A DNA stretch of 64,000 bases, taken from assembly GCF_030848805.1 (NCBI RefSeq), contig NC_092363.1:9391880-9455879 (forward strand), given 5' to 3'. How positions within the stretch are numbered: the first letter of the stretch is position 1; each line of letters opens with the position of its first letter. The position numbers were made by a program, and so were the translations under genes. This stretch comes from Temnothorax longispinosus (taxonomy: Eukaryota > Arthropoda > Insecta > Hymenoptera > Formicidae). A model generated the notes under the pieces. That model worked only from the letters and a program-made list of their open reading frames with translations. It searched no databases and was not told where the DNA came from. Shown piece by piece: positions 1 to 11,006 of the stretch.

Positions 1-1778
1 CGATTCTGAGGGAGCAATTAGGGAGCAATCGTTTGAGCTATAGTAAATTAAAAAATATGAACTTGCAGCGCCAACTTATTTCCGGTTAAAAATGGTCAGT
101 CACGCTGTATTGCTCGCGCGTGCATTTGATTAAAAAAACATTTTTAATACAATCTGATGCACACAATTAATACGTATTACATACAATATAACAATCAGAG
201 GTGATTATGTAATTATAATTGTATTGTGCATCTGCAACTATTATTCCACCGACTAAGTATGTGTTTATTGGAATAATATATAATTATAGATCATATAATA
301 ATTATAATTACAACATAATTACCTATAATTATTCTATTGCATATGAAAAATTATTTCGCGATGTTTTATAATTTTTACGATGTCGTATTATTTTCAGTAT
401 CTTATTTATAAGTAAATAAAATATTAAAATTAAAAACTAAGTAATGTTATGGCCGATATTCCGAGCAATATTAAAGTGTTAATATAAAGCTAGATATATA
501 TACATTTTGAATTATAATTATCGAGTCAACGTTTCGACCTACTTGGTCTTTTTCAGGGCATTACATTCAAACTTACAAGTGATATAAATAAAAATAATAA
601 TAACTGTTGAAGTTCACATTATCAACACTAAAAATTATAGTCATTGCCGATGGAACGATTACGACACGCAAAAGAAATAAGGTCAAAGCCAACTTCGAAT
701 TAAACGCCGTTACAGGCCACATAATTACAATAATTATTACCGATTACAATAAATCCTGATCTGCGTTGCAGCTGACGAAGATGCTAATTTCGTGCATTTT
801 CTGTATATTTTAAAAGGGGCAGTCCCCTCTGTATGATCCTGGTATCAGCCATGCTCAACGTCGGAAATTGTCATGTCCGATATTAAATGGAAGTAGAAAT
901 CGGTGTTGCGTCAAGAACCTTTTAAAATATACAGAAAATGCACGAAATTAGCATCTCCGTCAACTGCAATTCAGATCAGAATTTATTGCAATAGGTAAAA
1001 ATTATTGTAATTATGTAGCCTGTGACGGCGTTTAATTCAAAGTTGGCTTTGACCTTATTTGTTGCTAATTTGTTGCTCGCAACACAAGTGTAAATAACAG
1101 TGGAAAACCTCAGCGTGTGGATAGTCATAAGAGTAAAGTATTAGAAAAAAATGTATTGCTTGTTTAAATTTGGTACCGGTGTATTGTCTGAATTTGTTGC
1201 TCTTGAAATATCCGAGTTCCGAATTTGTTGCTTGCAAAATAAGTATAAAGAATAGCGGAAAACCTCAGCGTGCAGCTAGTTACAAGAGTAAAGTATCAGA
1301 AAAGAATTTGTTGCTCGTTTAAATTTGGTACTGGCGTATTGTTTGAATTTGTTGCTCTCGATATATCCGAGTTTCGAATTTGTTGTTTGCAAAATAAGTA
1401 TAAACAATAGCGGAAAACATCTCAGCATGAAATTCAGACAATACGTCAGTACCAAATTTAAACGAGCAGCAAATCCTTTTCTGATACCTTACGCTTATAA
1501 CTATAGCTACATGCTGAGGTTTTCCGCTATTGTTTATACTTATTTTGCAAGCAACAAATTTGGAACTTGAATATATCGAGAGCAACAAGATCAGACAATA
1601 TGCCAGTAGCAAATTTAAACGAGCAACAAATTCTTTTCTGATACTTTATTCTTAATTGTAACTAGCTGCGGTTTTCCGCTATTGTTTATACTTATTTTGC
1701 AAGCAAAAAATTCGGAACTTGAATACTACCTTGATCAAAAAGTTCCCGGAATTTATTTAGAAAATGCAAAATACAAGT

Positions 1779-2054
1779 TTATTCATCAATATTAATATTG
1801 TCCCCTTCAAAGTACTCCCTATCGACTGCAACGCACTTATGCCAGCGCTTGATCCAATCCTCGAAACATTTTTTATACTCGGTGTTCGGTATGGCCATCA
1901 GAGCCGTCTTCGATTTTTTCATTATCTCCTCTCGGATGCTAAAACGCGTTCCCCGTAGTGGTTTTTTGATTCGATTAAACAGAAAGAAGTCGCAGGGAGC
2001 CAAATCATGTGAATTCGATGGCTGTTGGATGGTATTCGTTCCGTTCTTGGTCAA
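1779..2054 (-). pseudogene. Mariner transposase C-terminal fragment, left half
   Basis: About 91 residues match the C-terminal end of mariner transposases, including the block around DLAPCDFFLF that holds the third catalytic aspartate, followed by RIKKPLRGTRFS. The first two catalytic aspartates and the DNA-binding domain are absent. The proline usually found before DLAPCD is histidine here, while the right-hand copy keeps SPDLAPCD. It ends about 50 bp inside the left terminal repeat, as a normal mariner 3' end would. Confidence 0.85.
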
Positions 2055-2109
2055 AAAGTTGCGGATAATGAAGGCATTGTGCTACGGTGCGTTAATGTCA
2101 TCATTATCC

Positions 2110-2393
2110 GCAACTTTTTGACCAAGAACGGAACGAATACCATCCAACAGCCATCGAATTCACCTGATTTGGCTCCCTGCGACTTCTTTCTGTTCAATCG
2201 AATCAAAAAACCACTACGGGGAACGCGTTTTAGCAGCCGAGAGGAGTTAATGAAAAAATCGAAGACGGCTCTGATGGCCATACCGAACACCGAGTATAAA
2301 AAATGTTTCGAGGATTGGATCAAGCGCTGGCATAAGTGCGTTGCAGTCGATGGAGAGTACTTTGAAGGGGACAATATTAATAATAATGAATAA
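2110..2393 (+). pseudogene. Mariner transposase C-terminal fragment, right half
   Basis: This mirrors the left fragment, with SPDLAPCDFFLF followed by about 75 more residues to a stop near the right terminal repeat. The two copies differ at a few residues (for example FSSREE against FSIREE). They have therefore diverged since the palindrome formed, or came from two related copies. The open frame upstream to 2025 runs through the palindrome centre and is not mariner coding sequence. Confidence 0.85.
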
Positions 2394-3250
2394 ACTTGTA
2401 TTTTGCATTTTCTAAATAAATTCCGGGAACTTTTTGATCAAGGTAGTATATCGAGAGCAACAAATTCAGACAATACGCCAGTAGCAAATTTAAACGAGCA
2501 ACAAATTCTTTTCTGATACTTTATACTCTTATGACTATCCGCACGCTGAGGTTTTCCGCTGTTATTTACACTTGTGTTGCGAGCAACAAATTAGCAACAA
2601 ATAAGATCAAAGCCAACTTTGAATTAAACGCCGTCACAGGCCACATAATTACAATAATTGTTACCGATTACAATAAATCCTGATCTGAGTTGCAGCTGAC
2701 GGAGGTGCTAATTTCGTGCATTTTCTGTATATTTTAAAAGGTTCTTGACGCAACACCGATCTCTACTTCCATTTAATATCGGACATGACAATTTTCGACG
2801 TTGAGCATGGCTGATACCAGGATCATACAGAGGGGACTGCCCCTTTTAAAATATACAGAAAATGCACGAAATTAGCATCTCCGTCAGCTGTAACTCAGAT
2901 CAGGATTTATTGTAATCGGTAACAATTATTGTAATTATGTAGCCTGTAACGGCGTTTAATTCAAAGTTGGCTTTGATCTTATTTCTTTTGCGTGTCGTAA
3001 TCGTTCCATCGGCGATGACTATAATTTTCAGTGTTGATAATGTGAACTCTAACAGTTATAATTATTTTTATTTATATTACTTGTAAGTTTGAATGTAATG
3101 CCCTGAAGAAGACCAAGTAGGTCGAAACGTTGACTCGATAATTATAATTCAAAATGTATATATATCTAGCTTTTTATTAATACTTTAATATTGCTCGGAA
3201 TATCGGCCGTAACATTACTTAGTTTTTAATTTTAGTATTTTATTTACTTA

Positions 3251-3328
3251 CCCAGGTAGCAAGCACTCGTCATTTTGACGTCAACTGACGTCAAGAGACG
3301 TCAAAATGACGAGTGCTTGCTACCTGGG
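3251..3328. mobile_element. 78-bp MITE inserted in the right arm only
   Basis: A near-perfect hairpin starts CCCAGGTAGCAAGCACTCG and ends with its complement. The left arm of the foldback near 405-420 keeps the uninterrupted sequence (ACTTATAAAT), showing a TA target duplication. The core has three GACGTC blocks. It inserted after the foldback arms were established. Confidence 0.85.
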
Positions 3329-3897
3329 TATAAATAAGATACTGAAAATAATACGACATCGTACAAATTATAAAACATCGCAAAATAATTTTTCATATGC
3401 AATAGAATAATTATAGGTAATTATGTTGTAATTATAATTATCATATGATCTGTAATTATATATTATTCCAGTAAACACATACTTAGTCGGTGGAATAATA
3501 GTTGCAGATGCACAATACAATTATAATTACATAATCACCTATGATTGTTTTATTGTATGTAATACGTATTAATTGTGTGCATCAGATTGTATCAAAAATG
3601 TTTTTTTAATCAAATGCACGCGCGAGCAATACAGCGTGACTGACCATTTTTACGCGTTCGCGGTTCTGTATTTGAACCTTTTATCGACCGTGACGGTAAC
3701 GTAGCGCGCTCGCCTGCACCGCTCTGCACCGTAGCTCACCGGGTAACGGAACTCATTAATGCTCCCCACTGTACGTATATGTACGTGTATGGTGTCTCTT
3801 TGTGTGCTTATTCCCACCGCCCGGCTCTGGAGTAGCTCTCGGTCCCCGATCTGGCGATATTGTGTGTGTGTGTTGCTGCGATCTTCCTAAATTTATA

Positions 3898-5715
3898 ATG
3901 TCGGCAGACGAATTTGACGATGATGAATTTGAAGATGAGCTAGAGCTGAATGATAAAGAGCTCATTATGTGTGTCAGAGCCAACCCTTTTCTGTATAACA
4001 AGTCAGACAAAAGGTATAGCGATAATGAGTTGAAAAATCTGGCTTGGGATCAAATTGGCAACAGTTTGACCAAGAAAAAAACAGGTAAGTATTTGAATAC
4101 AAATGTTTGCAAAATGACAATCAATTATTCATAATAAATGAGATTATGTATGCATAGGTGCTGAGGCTGAGCACAGATTCTTCCAATTGCGGCAGCGATT
4201 TGGGAGAGAGAGAAGGAAGGTAATTCAGTCGGAACCTCGATCAGGTGCTGGAGCTAGCCAACCAACATACACACCTCAATGGAACCTTTATAAGGAATTG
4301 ATGTTTCTGACAGATGTAATAAAACATCGAAAGTGAGTAATTATTTTTTTTTTGTTAATTTACATTGTTGCTTATTTCCACTAATCTTTTGTCACTTATT
4401 TAGAACTACCTCAAACTATAGGAAGAAACAGTCAACCTCTCAAAAAACACAACAAGTTAACTTGCCTACAACAAATATTATTCTGCCTTTACCTGGCTCC
4501 AGTGGCTCCACATCAAATTCATTTTCCATATCGAACTTGTGGAACCAAGAATTAAGTGTTGCTGCGTCTGGTAACTGTCGTTTTCTTTATTTTTAAATCT
4601 TAAATTTTAATGTAAGAGATTCTAGTTTAAAAATTCTGACTTGAATTTTGACTACATTTACACAGCGGCTAATAATCCGGTTTAATAATTACAGTATACT
4701 AACTGATCCAGAAATTTTCTTCTTTTTATTATAATGATTACTTAAATATAAGCCTACTTTATACTCTAAACATATGAATCAATCTCTTGATATATATACG
4801 TTACATATGTTATATCAAGAAATTGATTTAAATGTTTTGAGTATAAAATGGGCTCATATTGAAATGATCATTATGATAAAAAGAAGAAAAATTTTGGATT
4901 AGATAATAATATATGGTAGTTATTAAACCTGATTATTAGCTGCTGTGAAAGTGTAGTCAATAGGTGCATCCAGGAGCACGAGTTGCTAAGTAGCGATAGG
5001 ATGTAATTGGTTTTTCCTGTGGACCAATCATACTTAATTGCTACTTAGCAGCTCGGTAAATGGTCGTGCTCCTGGATACACCCATTGAATTGACTGGATA
5101 AAAAATTTTGGTTTTTTTTTATATAAGCTGTGTTCCGATATTCACTGTCAGTGCTGAAAATCTATAATTTACGTTACGTATAGATTTTCGGTACTGGCAG
5201 TAAATATCGGAACACAGCCATAATCTTATTTGGTATTTCTAGGTATCTCAGATGAGGCTGGTGAAAATTCGAGTAAGTCTGAGCCCTTACTACCTCTGCA
5301 ATCTTCTCAGCAATCATCTTTGTCAAATTCCTCACTTGCGTCTGACAATATTAAAGAAATGTCTCCTGTAGAACAAATGCAAAAAAGTCTGAGTAGGTAT
5401 GAAAAGCGTGTTCCAAAGTCTGATTACTGTACCAAACGGAAAAAACGAGATGGCGATAATTTTAATCAGTCAATGTTTGAACAATACAAAACCTTAAATG
5501 TTTTGGCAGAAAAAGTTGATAATGCACTCTCAAAACGTGCTCCACCTTCATGTATACCTGATGGTACAGAATCTTCACTCCGTCCTGATGTGAAAGCTAT
5601 GCTAACTTCTATTGCTTTTGCTGTACAACAAATTCCTGAATTTAAACAATTGGATTTCCTTATTGCCATTATTCAATTAGTAAAGCAATATACTGAAGGT
5701 GATGAAAAAACGTAA
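3898..5715 (+). CDS. MADF/BESS DNA-binding protein of a Harbinger transposon
   Basis: Four exons join in frame: 3898-4084, 4158-4332, 4404-4570 and 5243-5715. All junctions are GT-AG and the total is 1002 nt (333 residues). An acidic N-terminus is followed by a MADF (Myb/SANT-like) domain at about residues 20-110, starting near LIMCVRANPFLY. A Ser/Thr/Gln-rich linker follows, and then a BESS-like C-terminal helix pair around DVKAMLTSIAFAVQQIP. Animal PIF/Harbinger elements encode such a Myb-like partner, which binds the element ends and helps bring the transposase into the nucleus. The transposase gene lies convergently at 7503-8956. I chose the ATG at 3898 because it gives the canonical acidic start; an in-frame ATG at 3802 would add a proline-rich leader. 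Domain calls are from motif recognition only. Confidence 0.75.
4646..4957. mobile_element. ~310-bp hairpin MITE in intron 3 of the MADF gene
   Basis: The left end (GACTACATTTACACAGCGGC) is complementary to the right end near 4930-4957. The complementarity continues inward past the block around AGAAATTTTCTTC to a centre near 4800. No coding content is seen. Confidence 0.75.
4959..5087. mobile_element. ~130-bp MITE abutting the previous one
   Basis: The terminal repeats read GTGCATCCAGGAGCACGA and, on the other strand, GTGTATCCAGGAGCACGA. The inner part is also paired (GCTAAGTAGC blocks). It starts within a few bases of the end of the neighbouring MITE. Confidence 0.75.
5127..5218. mobile_element. 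92-bp hairpin MITE near the exon 4 acceptor
   Basis: The ends are GCTGTGTTCCGATATT and AATATCGGAACACAGC. The arms pair almost throughout around a short loop near 5172. It ends 24 bp before the start of MADF exon 4. Confidence 0.8.
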
Positions 5716-5871
5716 TGAGAGTAATGAGTTGAAAGTATATAATACGTCTATGGTTAAAACAAAGTCTTATTCTACAGGAGATATTTTTATTAAAAGTCAG
5801 AAATTATTACTACTAAGCCAAATTAATTGTTGCGCATTATCCAAGGTCTTATATTATATAAGTATTATTAT

Positions 5872-6131
5872 ATATATGGAGGGGTAAAAGTCGTGGGACG
5901 TGGTGTAAGTCAAAGTTCTTTGCAACTTGAAGCATATTTTGATGCCACATTAACATACAAAGAGTTACATGACTTAATTCTTCTAAATTCATTTTTGAGT
6001 ATTCAAATGTTTTTAAATATTGACTCGTGTGTATAAATGCAATCTATACAATATATAAATTGCATCTATGCACACGAGTCAATACTTTAAAAACTTTTAC
6101 TTACGCCACTATGGTTTTTACCCCTCCATAT
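5872..6131. mobile_element. Harbinger-derived MITE with a transposase exon-1 relic
   Basis: The terminal repeats contain ATGGAGGGGTAAAA on the left and the complement, ending ACCCCTCCAT, on the right. Between about 5908 and 5998 the minus strand encodes a short peptide like the first 28 residues of the nearby Harbinger transposase (shared block WHQN). A smaller hairpin around CGTGTGTATAAATGCA fills 6012-6095. The arrangement suggests a deletion derivative of a related Harbinger that kept the 5' end of its transposase gene. Confidence 0.65.
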
Positions 6132-6151
6132 GTAACTATTAAGAATTAATA

Positions 6152-6701
6152 GAAGCGTTTTATTTTAAATATTAAAAGTCACTCTAAATTATAGAGTTTT
6201 ATTTCAAGTATTATAGTTACTGTACATTATGGAAAACGTTTTATTTTAATACATATTTTCTTACTTTATATTCCTTCTACTTCATAATTATGAAATATTT
6301 TCATTGATAGACGTATAAGCCAGGATATTACAATAGAAGCGTTTTATTTTAAGTATTAAAAGTCACTCTAAATTATAGAGTTTTATTTCAAGTATTATAG
6401 TTACTCTAAATTATGGAAAACGTTTTATTTTAATACATATTTTCTTACTTTATATTCCTTCTACTTCATAATTATGAAATATTTTCATTGATAGACGTAT
6501 AAGCCAGGATATTACAATAGAAGCGTTTTATTTTAAGTATTAAAAGTCACTCTAAATTATAGAGTTTTATTTCAAGTATTATAGTTACTCTAAATTATGG
6601 AAAACGTTTTATTTTAATACATATTCTTTTACTTTATATTCCTTCTACTTAATAATTATGAAACATTTTCATTGATAGACGTATAAGCCAGGATATTACA
6701 A
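6152..6701. repeat. Three tandem copies of a ~183-bp unit
   Basis: The motif AGAAGCGTTTTATTTT recurs at 6152, 6335 and 6519, and each copy runs to CAGGATATTACAAT. Copies 2 and 3 are almost identical. The unit is AT-rich and non-coding. Confidence 0.9.
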
Positions 6702-7502
6702 TTTTTCTTTTCTAAACTGTAATACTAGTTTTTTATGTACTTTAGTACAATTGTGATCAACTTTAACCAAAGTTTAAAGTATAGATATGTTGAAACAATT
6801 TATGTATTAAATGTATGTAAAATATATATTTTCAATAAATTAAAAAATCTGTTTCAAATAAAAATATTTTATTTTTGCCTATTTCCTATATATGGGTAGA
6901 AACTTATACATCGAATGAAATTGTTTTTACAATTTCAATTGTATTTACACCTTTTTTTAGAGAATAGTATGACAAATACAAGGAAATAGGAATGAAGTTT
7001 TTTCATCGTGTAAATAACAATAAAACTTAATCGATATGTTGAACATATATCTGAGCTATAAATACACATTGAATGCAACATCGTTTTCATACCTAATTGA
7101 CGAAAGTATTTCAATCGAAAACTATCCGAAATATGACAAAGTCACGAATTTATTAAATTAATATTTAATGTTCATATTCAATATTTTACTGGAACCATGA
7201 TACTCGATTGTACCTTCTTCGAAATCCTTTATCTTTTGTCGTACTTATTTGAAATTATATCACGTTTAATCAAAGAGTACATTGGTTTACTAGAGTATCA
7301 AACAGCTAGTAAGTCTTTTAAAGTACTTCTCTTAAAGTACCATTTTACATTGCGATTAAAAATGGACATTTAGAGCTGTAAACAAAAAAAATAACAAATA
7401 TATCATATCATAACTAACGTATATACATCATACATATTAGATAGCGCTCGCTGCTTACGTGCTCTTAGCTAAGCAGAGGTTCGGCAAAACGCAGCCATTT
7501 GG
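6702..7502. other. AT-rich non-coding spacer between the convergent Harbinger genes
   Basis: No open frame, hairpin or repeat of note was seen. It includes the 3' flanks of both convergent genes and would hold their polyadenylation sites. Confidence 0.5.
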
Positions 7503-8956
7503 TTAAGCAATTAGGTTGATATAGGATTCCTTGAATGCTCTATCAAATTGCCAGGGTGCTTGAGCATTGCCAGTAGGTGACACAAAGTATTCTTTTAGGT
7601 AATTGCGTAAGCCCAAAGAAAGAGCTCCAGCTCTATTAGGTCCTACTCTTGATAATTGTTTAAAGTATTCTCCAACCCCTATACCATGCCAGCGATCTTC
7701 AAAACTTCTTCCTTCATCAGTCTCCACATAAAGATGTTCAGGCTGACAATATCGGCCATTATTATTGGTGCTCATGGCAAAATTATGTAAGCAAACAAGT
7801 GCTTTAAAAATATGTTCTGCATTCTCTACTGAGCAACTCAGGTTTCTATGCAGGATCCTCCAACGAGAGGCAAGAATGCCAAAAGTGTTTTCTATGCACA
7901 ACCGTGCTCGACTTAACCGGTAGTTGAATATTCGCTCCTCATCTGTCATCCTCTTCACTCTTCTTGGGAAAGGACGCATTAAATATGGCTTTAAAAGGAA
8001 CGCCTCATCAGCCACTATAACATGAGGAAATGGAATATCTCTTTCTGGCAAAGGCGTAGATTCTGGTAAATCTGCTGCATTGCTTTCTAAGTCAGCAGCC
8101 AAGTTTGTCTGACTCCATACGCCACCATCACTTATAGAACCTACAAAGGAATCATTCTTGTTATTAACTAGGATATTATACCTTATGTATATAAATTTAT
8201 GGATACAAGATATATTTACCATATTGACCAATATCAACCCATGTAAATTTGTAATTGGCGTCACACAGTGCCATAAGAACTATGCTGAAATAGCCTTTGT
8301 AATTATAAAATTGAGACCCTGAGCATGGCGGTGCTTGTATTTGCATATGGCGACCGTCAAGTGCTCCTACGCAATTTGGAAACTGCCACTTTAGGAAAAA
8401 CTCCTCGCTTATCTTTTTCCATTTCTCAGCATTCAATACAGGCAAAACAATAGGTTGAAGAGCCAGCCATATAGCATGACACACTTCTGGTATGATTTTG
8501 TATACTGTTGATCTTCCTACACGATACTCCAAATGCTTCGTTACCACACTATCGCCTTGGGCAAGATACCTACAAAGGAAAAAACTTAAAAAATGTGAAT
8601 TAAGACCAGATAGCACTATCATCAATTGTAGTTACTTACGTCAAGGTTATGGCTAATCTTGTATCTGGTGACAAAGGTTTTCGGATGCTGCATTTTGTAA
8701 GATATGGTGTTACTAGCTCTAATAAAGTTCTGTATTGTTCCGGGTAAAGCCGTGTGTATGTGAAAAATTCTTCGTGATCAGTTGATCTGATTTCCCGAAA
8801 TAGGTTATTCAGGAAACCCTGTTGTCGTTTCCTTCTATTGACAGGTCTCACCCACCAACGCCTGGTTTTCCTCTGATTATTTGCAAGTTGTAGCATTATA
8901 TTTTGATGCCATATTAACAGAAAAAGAGTCACATAACTTATTTCTTCTAAATCCAT
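7503..8956 (-). CDS. PIF/Harbinger DDE transposase (HARBI1-like)
   Basis: Three exons on the minus strand, 8956-8640, 8569-8220 and 8140-7503, join with GT-AG junctions and compatible phases. They give 1305 nt (434 residues). The DDE_Tnp_4 fold is recognisable: first Asp in GALDGRHMQI, a second acidic block in TWVDIGQYG followed by SISDGGV, Asp in VIVADEAF, and Glu in CIENTFGILASRW, ending with the LVCLHNF block. The product would cut and paste the element with its MADF partner (3898-5715). Both genes are open, so the element may be recently or still active. I could not identify the outer terminal repeats. Exon 1 has a diverged partial copy at 5908-5998. Confidence 0.88.
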
Positions 8957-8999
8957 TTTTGATGGATTGGACTACAACGCGCACAACCAGTACATCTAT

Positions 9000-10633
9000 T
9001 TACAGCGATGTTCTTCAGGATGTTCTACAGAATACACCAGAACGCGACCGGACGCGAAATCGTCCTGGCTAGTCAAAATGAAGGGTTGGGTCTCTCTTTC
9101 AAATATGCGTCTCCAGGAATCGCCTCAGCTTCGCGTTCGTCCGCTCGTCCTTCGGATCCGCCACGCTCGCCTTGGGAAAGGGATCGCACTGGATGAGAGA
9201 CACGAGAGTCTACTTCTTCTTCTTCTTCTTTCAAGTTGCTGGCACCGGGCAGTATTTGGACCATAAAGCCATAAACAGGTTTAATTTTGAAACTATAGGT
9301 GTGTATTTATAATTGTGTCGATTGGGCTGCGAAGAACTTCTCGGAATGGGACCGTCCGGCCAACACGACTTCAATAAAGACCGGGACCCGAGGGAATTTG
9401 CGCGCGATTCCACTACTCCAGTGAGGGTGTCGGCGAGGCCATCTTCAATCAACCGGCATCCCAGCACGGCTGTCGCTGGCGATTGTCCGCGCCGTCGGCG
9501 AGGCTTCGGGATCCTACAGGAAACAAAAAAAAAAGACTTCGGAATCCGAACCGGATGGGAACTTCGAGATTACGTACCTCTCGAAGCGAAGGCTCGAGGC
9601 GTCTCCGTTTCGCAGTTCGCCTTTGCAGGTTAGGTTAGGTTTTCGCTGGCTTGTAGCTCGAGGGAACGGTGCCGGCACGTGCCGGGCTTCCCGACGATCT
9701 GCGTCTCGTTCCCGGAAGACGCGATCCCGACGACAGGCGGCTATCGATCGTCCTGGCGTGCGAATCCGCGCGACACACGTGCACACAATATACACACCCG
9801 CTACGCTGTTCTTGCAACAGACATCTTCCATATTCTATTTTTTGATTGGTCCGCCTTACGTCTTACATCTTACTGCCATTGTAGACAGCACAGTTTTAAG
9901 AATAAAAACTTTACAACTTACAACTAAATACTACAACCTTACAACCTTACTGCTACGGCCATTGTAGACGAGCCTTTACAGTGTACGCGATAGTGCCTGT
10001 CACAACGTGCACATAGATACAGATCACTTTCTCGTTCTCTTAACTTTTACAACTTTCACAAGACAGCATATATACGTACGTGTGCGATTTTGGATACACT
10101 TTCCTTCTTAAAGATTTCCTCGGCATCTCAGCTCCCTGCCGTCAATATATATTTTCACTATCACTAAGTATCTATCACGCGGCGATGGTCACGACTGTCA
10201 CTATCTATTTAATTCTAGGTTATCGCTGTATTCCAGCATAAATCGGTCTCTTTTAACAGCTTCATGCGTCTGTGATTGAGAAAGAAATCTGATAAGTATC
10301 AGCTCAATATAATGCAACATATACATATACGAATATGTATATACATTTTAGATAAAAACAGTCAGTAAACTTTTATAAAACCATACAAAATACATATGCA
10401 ATTTTGGATACACCTTCTTAAAGATCTCTTTGGTATCAGCTCCCTGCGGTCAATATATAGCGGCAAAATTGTATACTACATAGTTGAATATAAAATGTTC
10501 CTGCGTGAGAAAACGAGAGAAAAGGAGGACATTTATAATAGGTAATGACACGCGATACGAACCACGCAATAGTGTAAATTCGGGATTAGGGGAAGAAAGA
10601 GGGGGGAAGAAAGGAGAAGAGATTCTTACAATT
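9000..10633. other. Unassigned repeat-rich segment
   Basis: The GC-rich part (9050-9790) contains short open frames without recognisable domains and looks like old repeat sequence. Two blocks recur further on: about 9984-10048 resembles 10950-11006 (GATAGTGCCTGTCACA), and about 10082-10147 resembles 10398-10458 (CAGCTCCCTGC). This indicates a tandem or segmental repeat that reaches the assembly gap. No gene is supported. Confidence 0.5.
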
Positions 10634-10770
10634 AAGGTGGAAGCACATAAAATTGCAGGAGCCATAAGCAGAAGGCAGAAGCCATAAGAGCTCTACAGAT
10701 ACCATAGCGCATGCGCATATGGCTTCTGCCTTCTGCTTATGGCTCCTGCAATTTTATGTGCTTCCACCTT
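10634..10770. mobile_element. 137-bp hairpin MITE, AAGGTGGAAGC family
   Basis: Near-perfect inverted repeat with ends AAGGTGGAAGCACATAAAAT and the complement. The inner block GGCAGAAGCCATA is paired too. A second, longer member is at 11946-12198. Confidence 0.85.
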
Positions 10771-11006
10771 TAGAGGCACTCTGTAGCAACTCGTATTACC
10801 TAGCACAAGGGGACCTCTTGTGCTAGACAATTATTCCTCAACAGTGTCTGAGAATTATTATATTTTGAAGACGCGAGATTGTACATTCAAAGCATTCAAG
10901 TTAACGAAAGTAAAGTACAATATAAACATTCTTCGGAGAAATCTTTATTACGCGATAGTGCCTGTCACACGTGCATATAACTACAGATCACTTTCTCGTT
11001 CTCTTA

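Larger units (their letters stand above)
1726..2446. mobile_element. Palindromic mariner derivative, 721 bp
   Basis: Both ends read CTACCTTGATCAAAAAG inward and are flanked by TA. The empty site (GAATATATCGAG) is preserved in the neighbouring subrepeat at about 1569, so the TA duplication is directly visible. Each half carries the 3' part of a mariner transposase reading from the centre outward (minus on the left, plus on the right), with the centre near 2085. The element is therefore two mariner 3' ends joined head to head. It keeps the terminal repeats but lacks the catalytic N-terminal part, so it could only move with transposase supplied in trans. Confidence 0.85.
1058..2600. repeat. Alternating ~165-bp subrepeats in the core of the foldback
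   Basis: A unit of about 165 bp, containing GCGGAAAACCTCAGC and GAGCAACAAATTC, is present in about three copies in one orientation (1060-1434) and about three in the other (1434-1725 and 2449-2600). The switch point is near 1434. The array is interrupted by the mariner derivative. The short ORFs in this stretch come from the repeat and do not look like real genes. Confidence 0.7.
87..3652. mobile_element. 3.57-kb foldback (long inverted repeat) element
   Basis: The sequence from 87 inward is the reverse complement of the sequence from 3652 inward, starting with TAAAAATGG. The arms continue through the AT-rich part, a hammerhead-like motif and a stretch that is itself an inverted repeat (about 680-817 against 917-1058). 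No transposase belonging to the outer element is visible and I see no clear target duplication at its ends. The arms are unequal (about 1.64 and 1.2 kb) because the left arm holds extra copies of an internal subrepeat. Two younger elements sit inside it, at 1726-2446 and 3251-3328. It is a non-autonomous foldback element; I cannot assign a superfamily. Confidence 0.8.

Noticed and set aside
1319..1612. Overlapping ORFs on both strands in the foldback core
   Set aside because: Mirror images produced by the inverted subrepeats; no codon bias or domain.
9627..9642. GGTTAGGTTAGGTT, like the insect telomere repeat TTAGG
   Set aside because: Only about two to three units, embedded in other sequence; too short for telomeric or interstitial telomere DNA.
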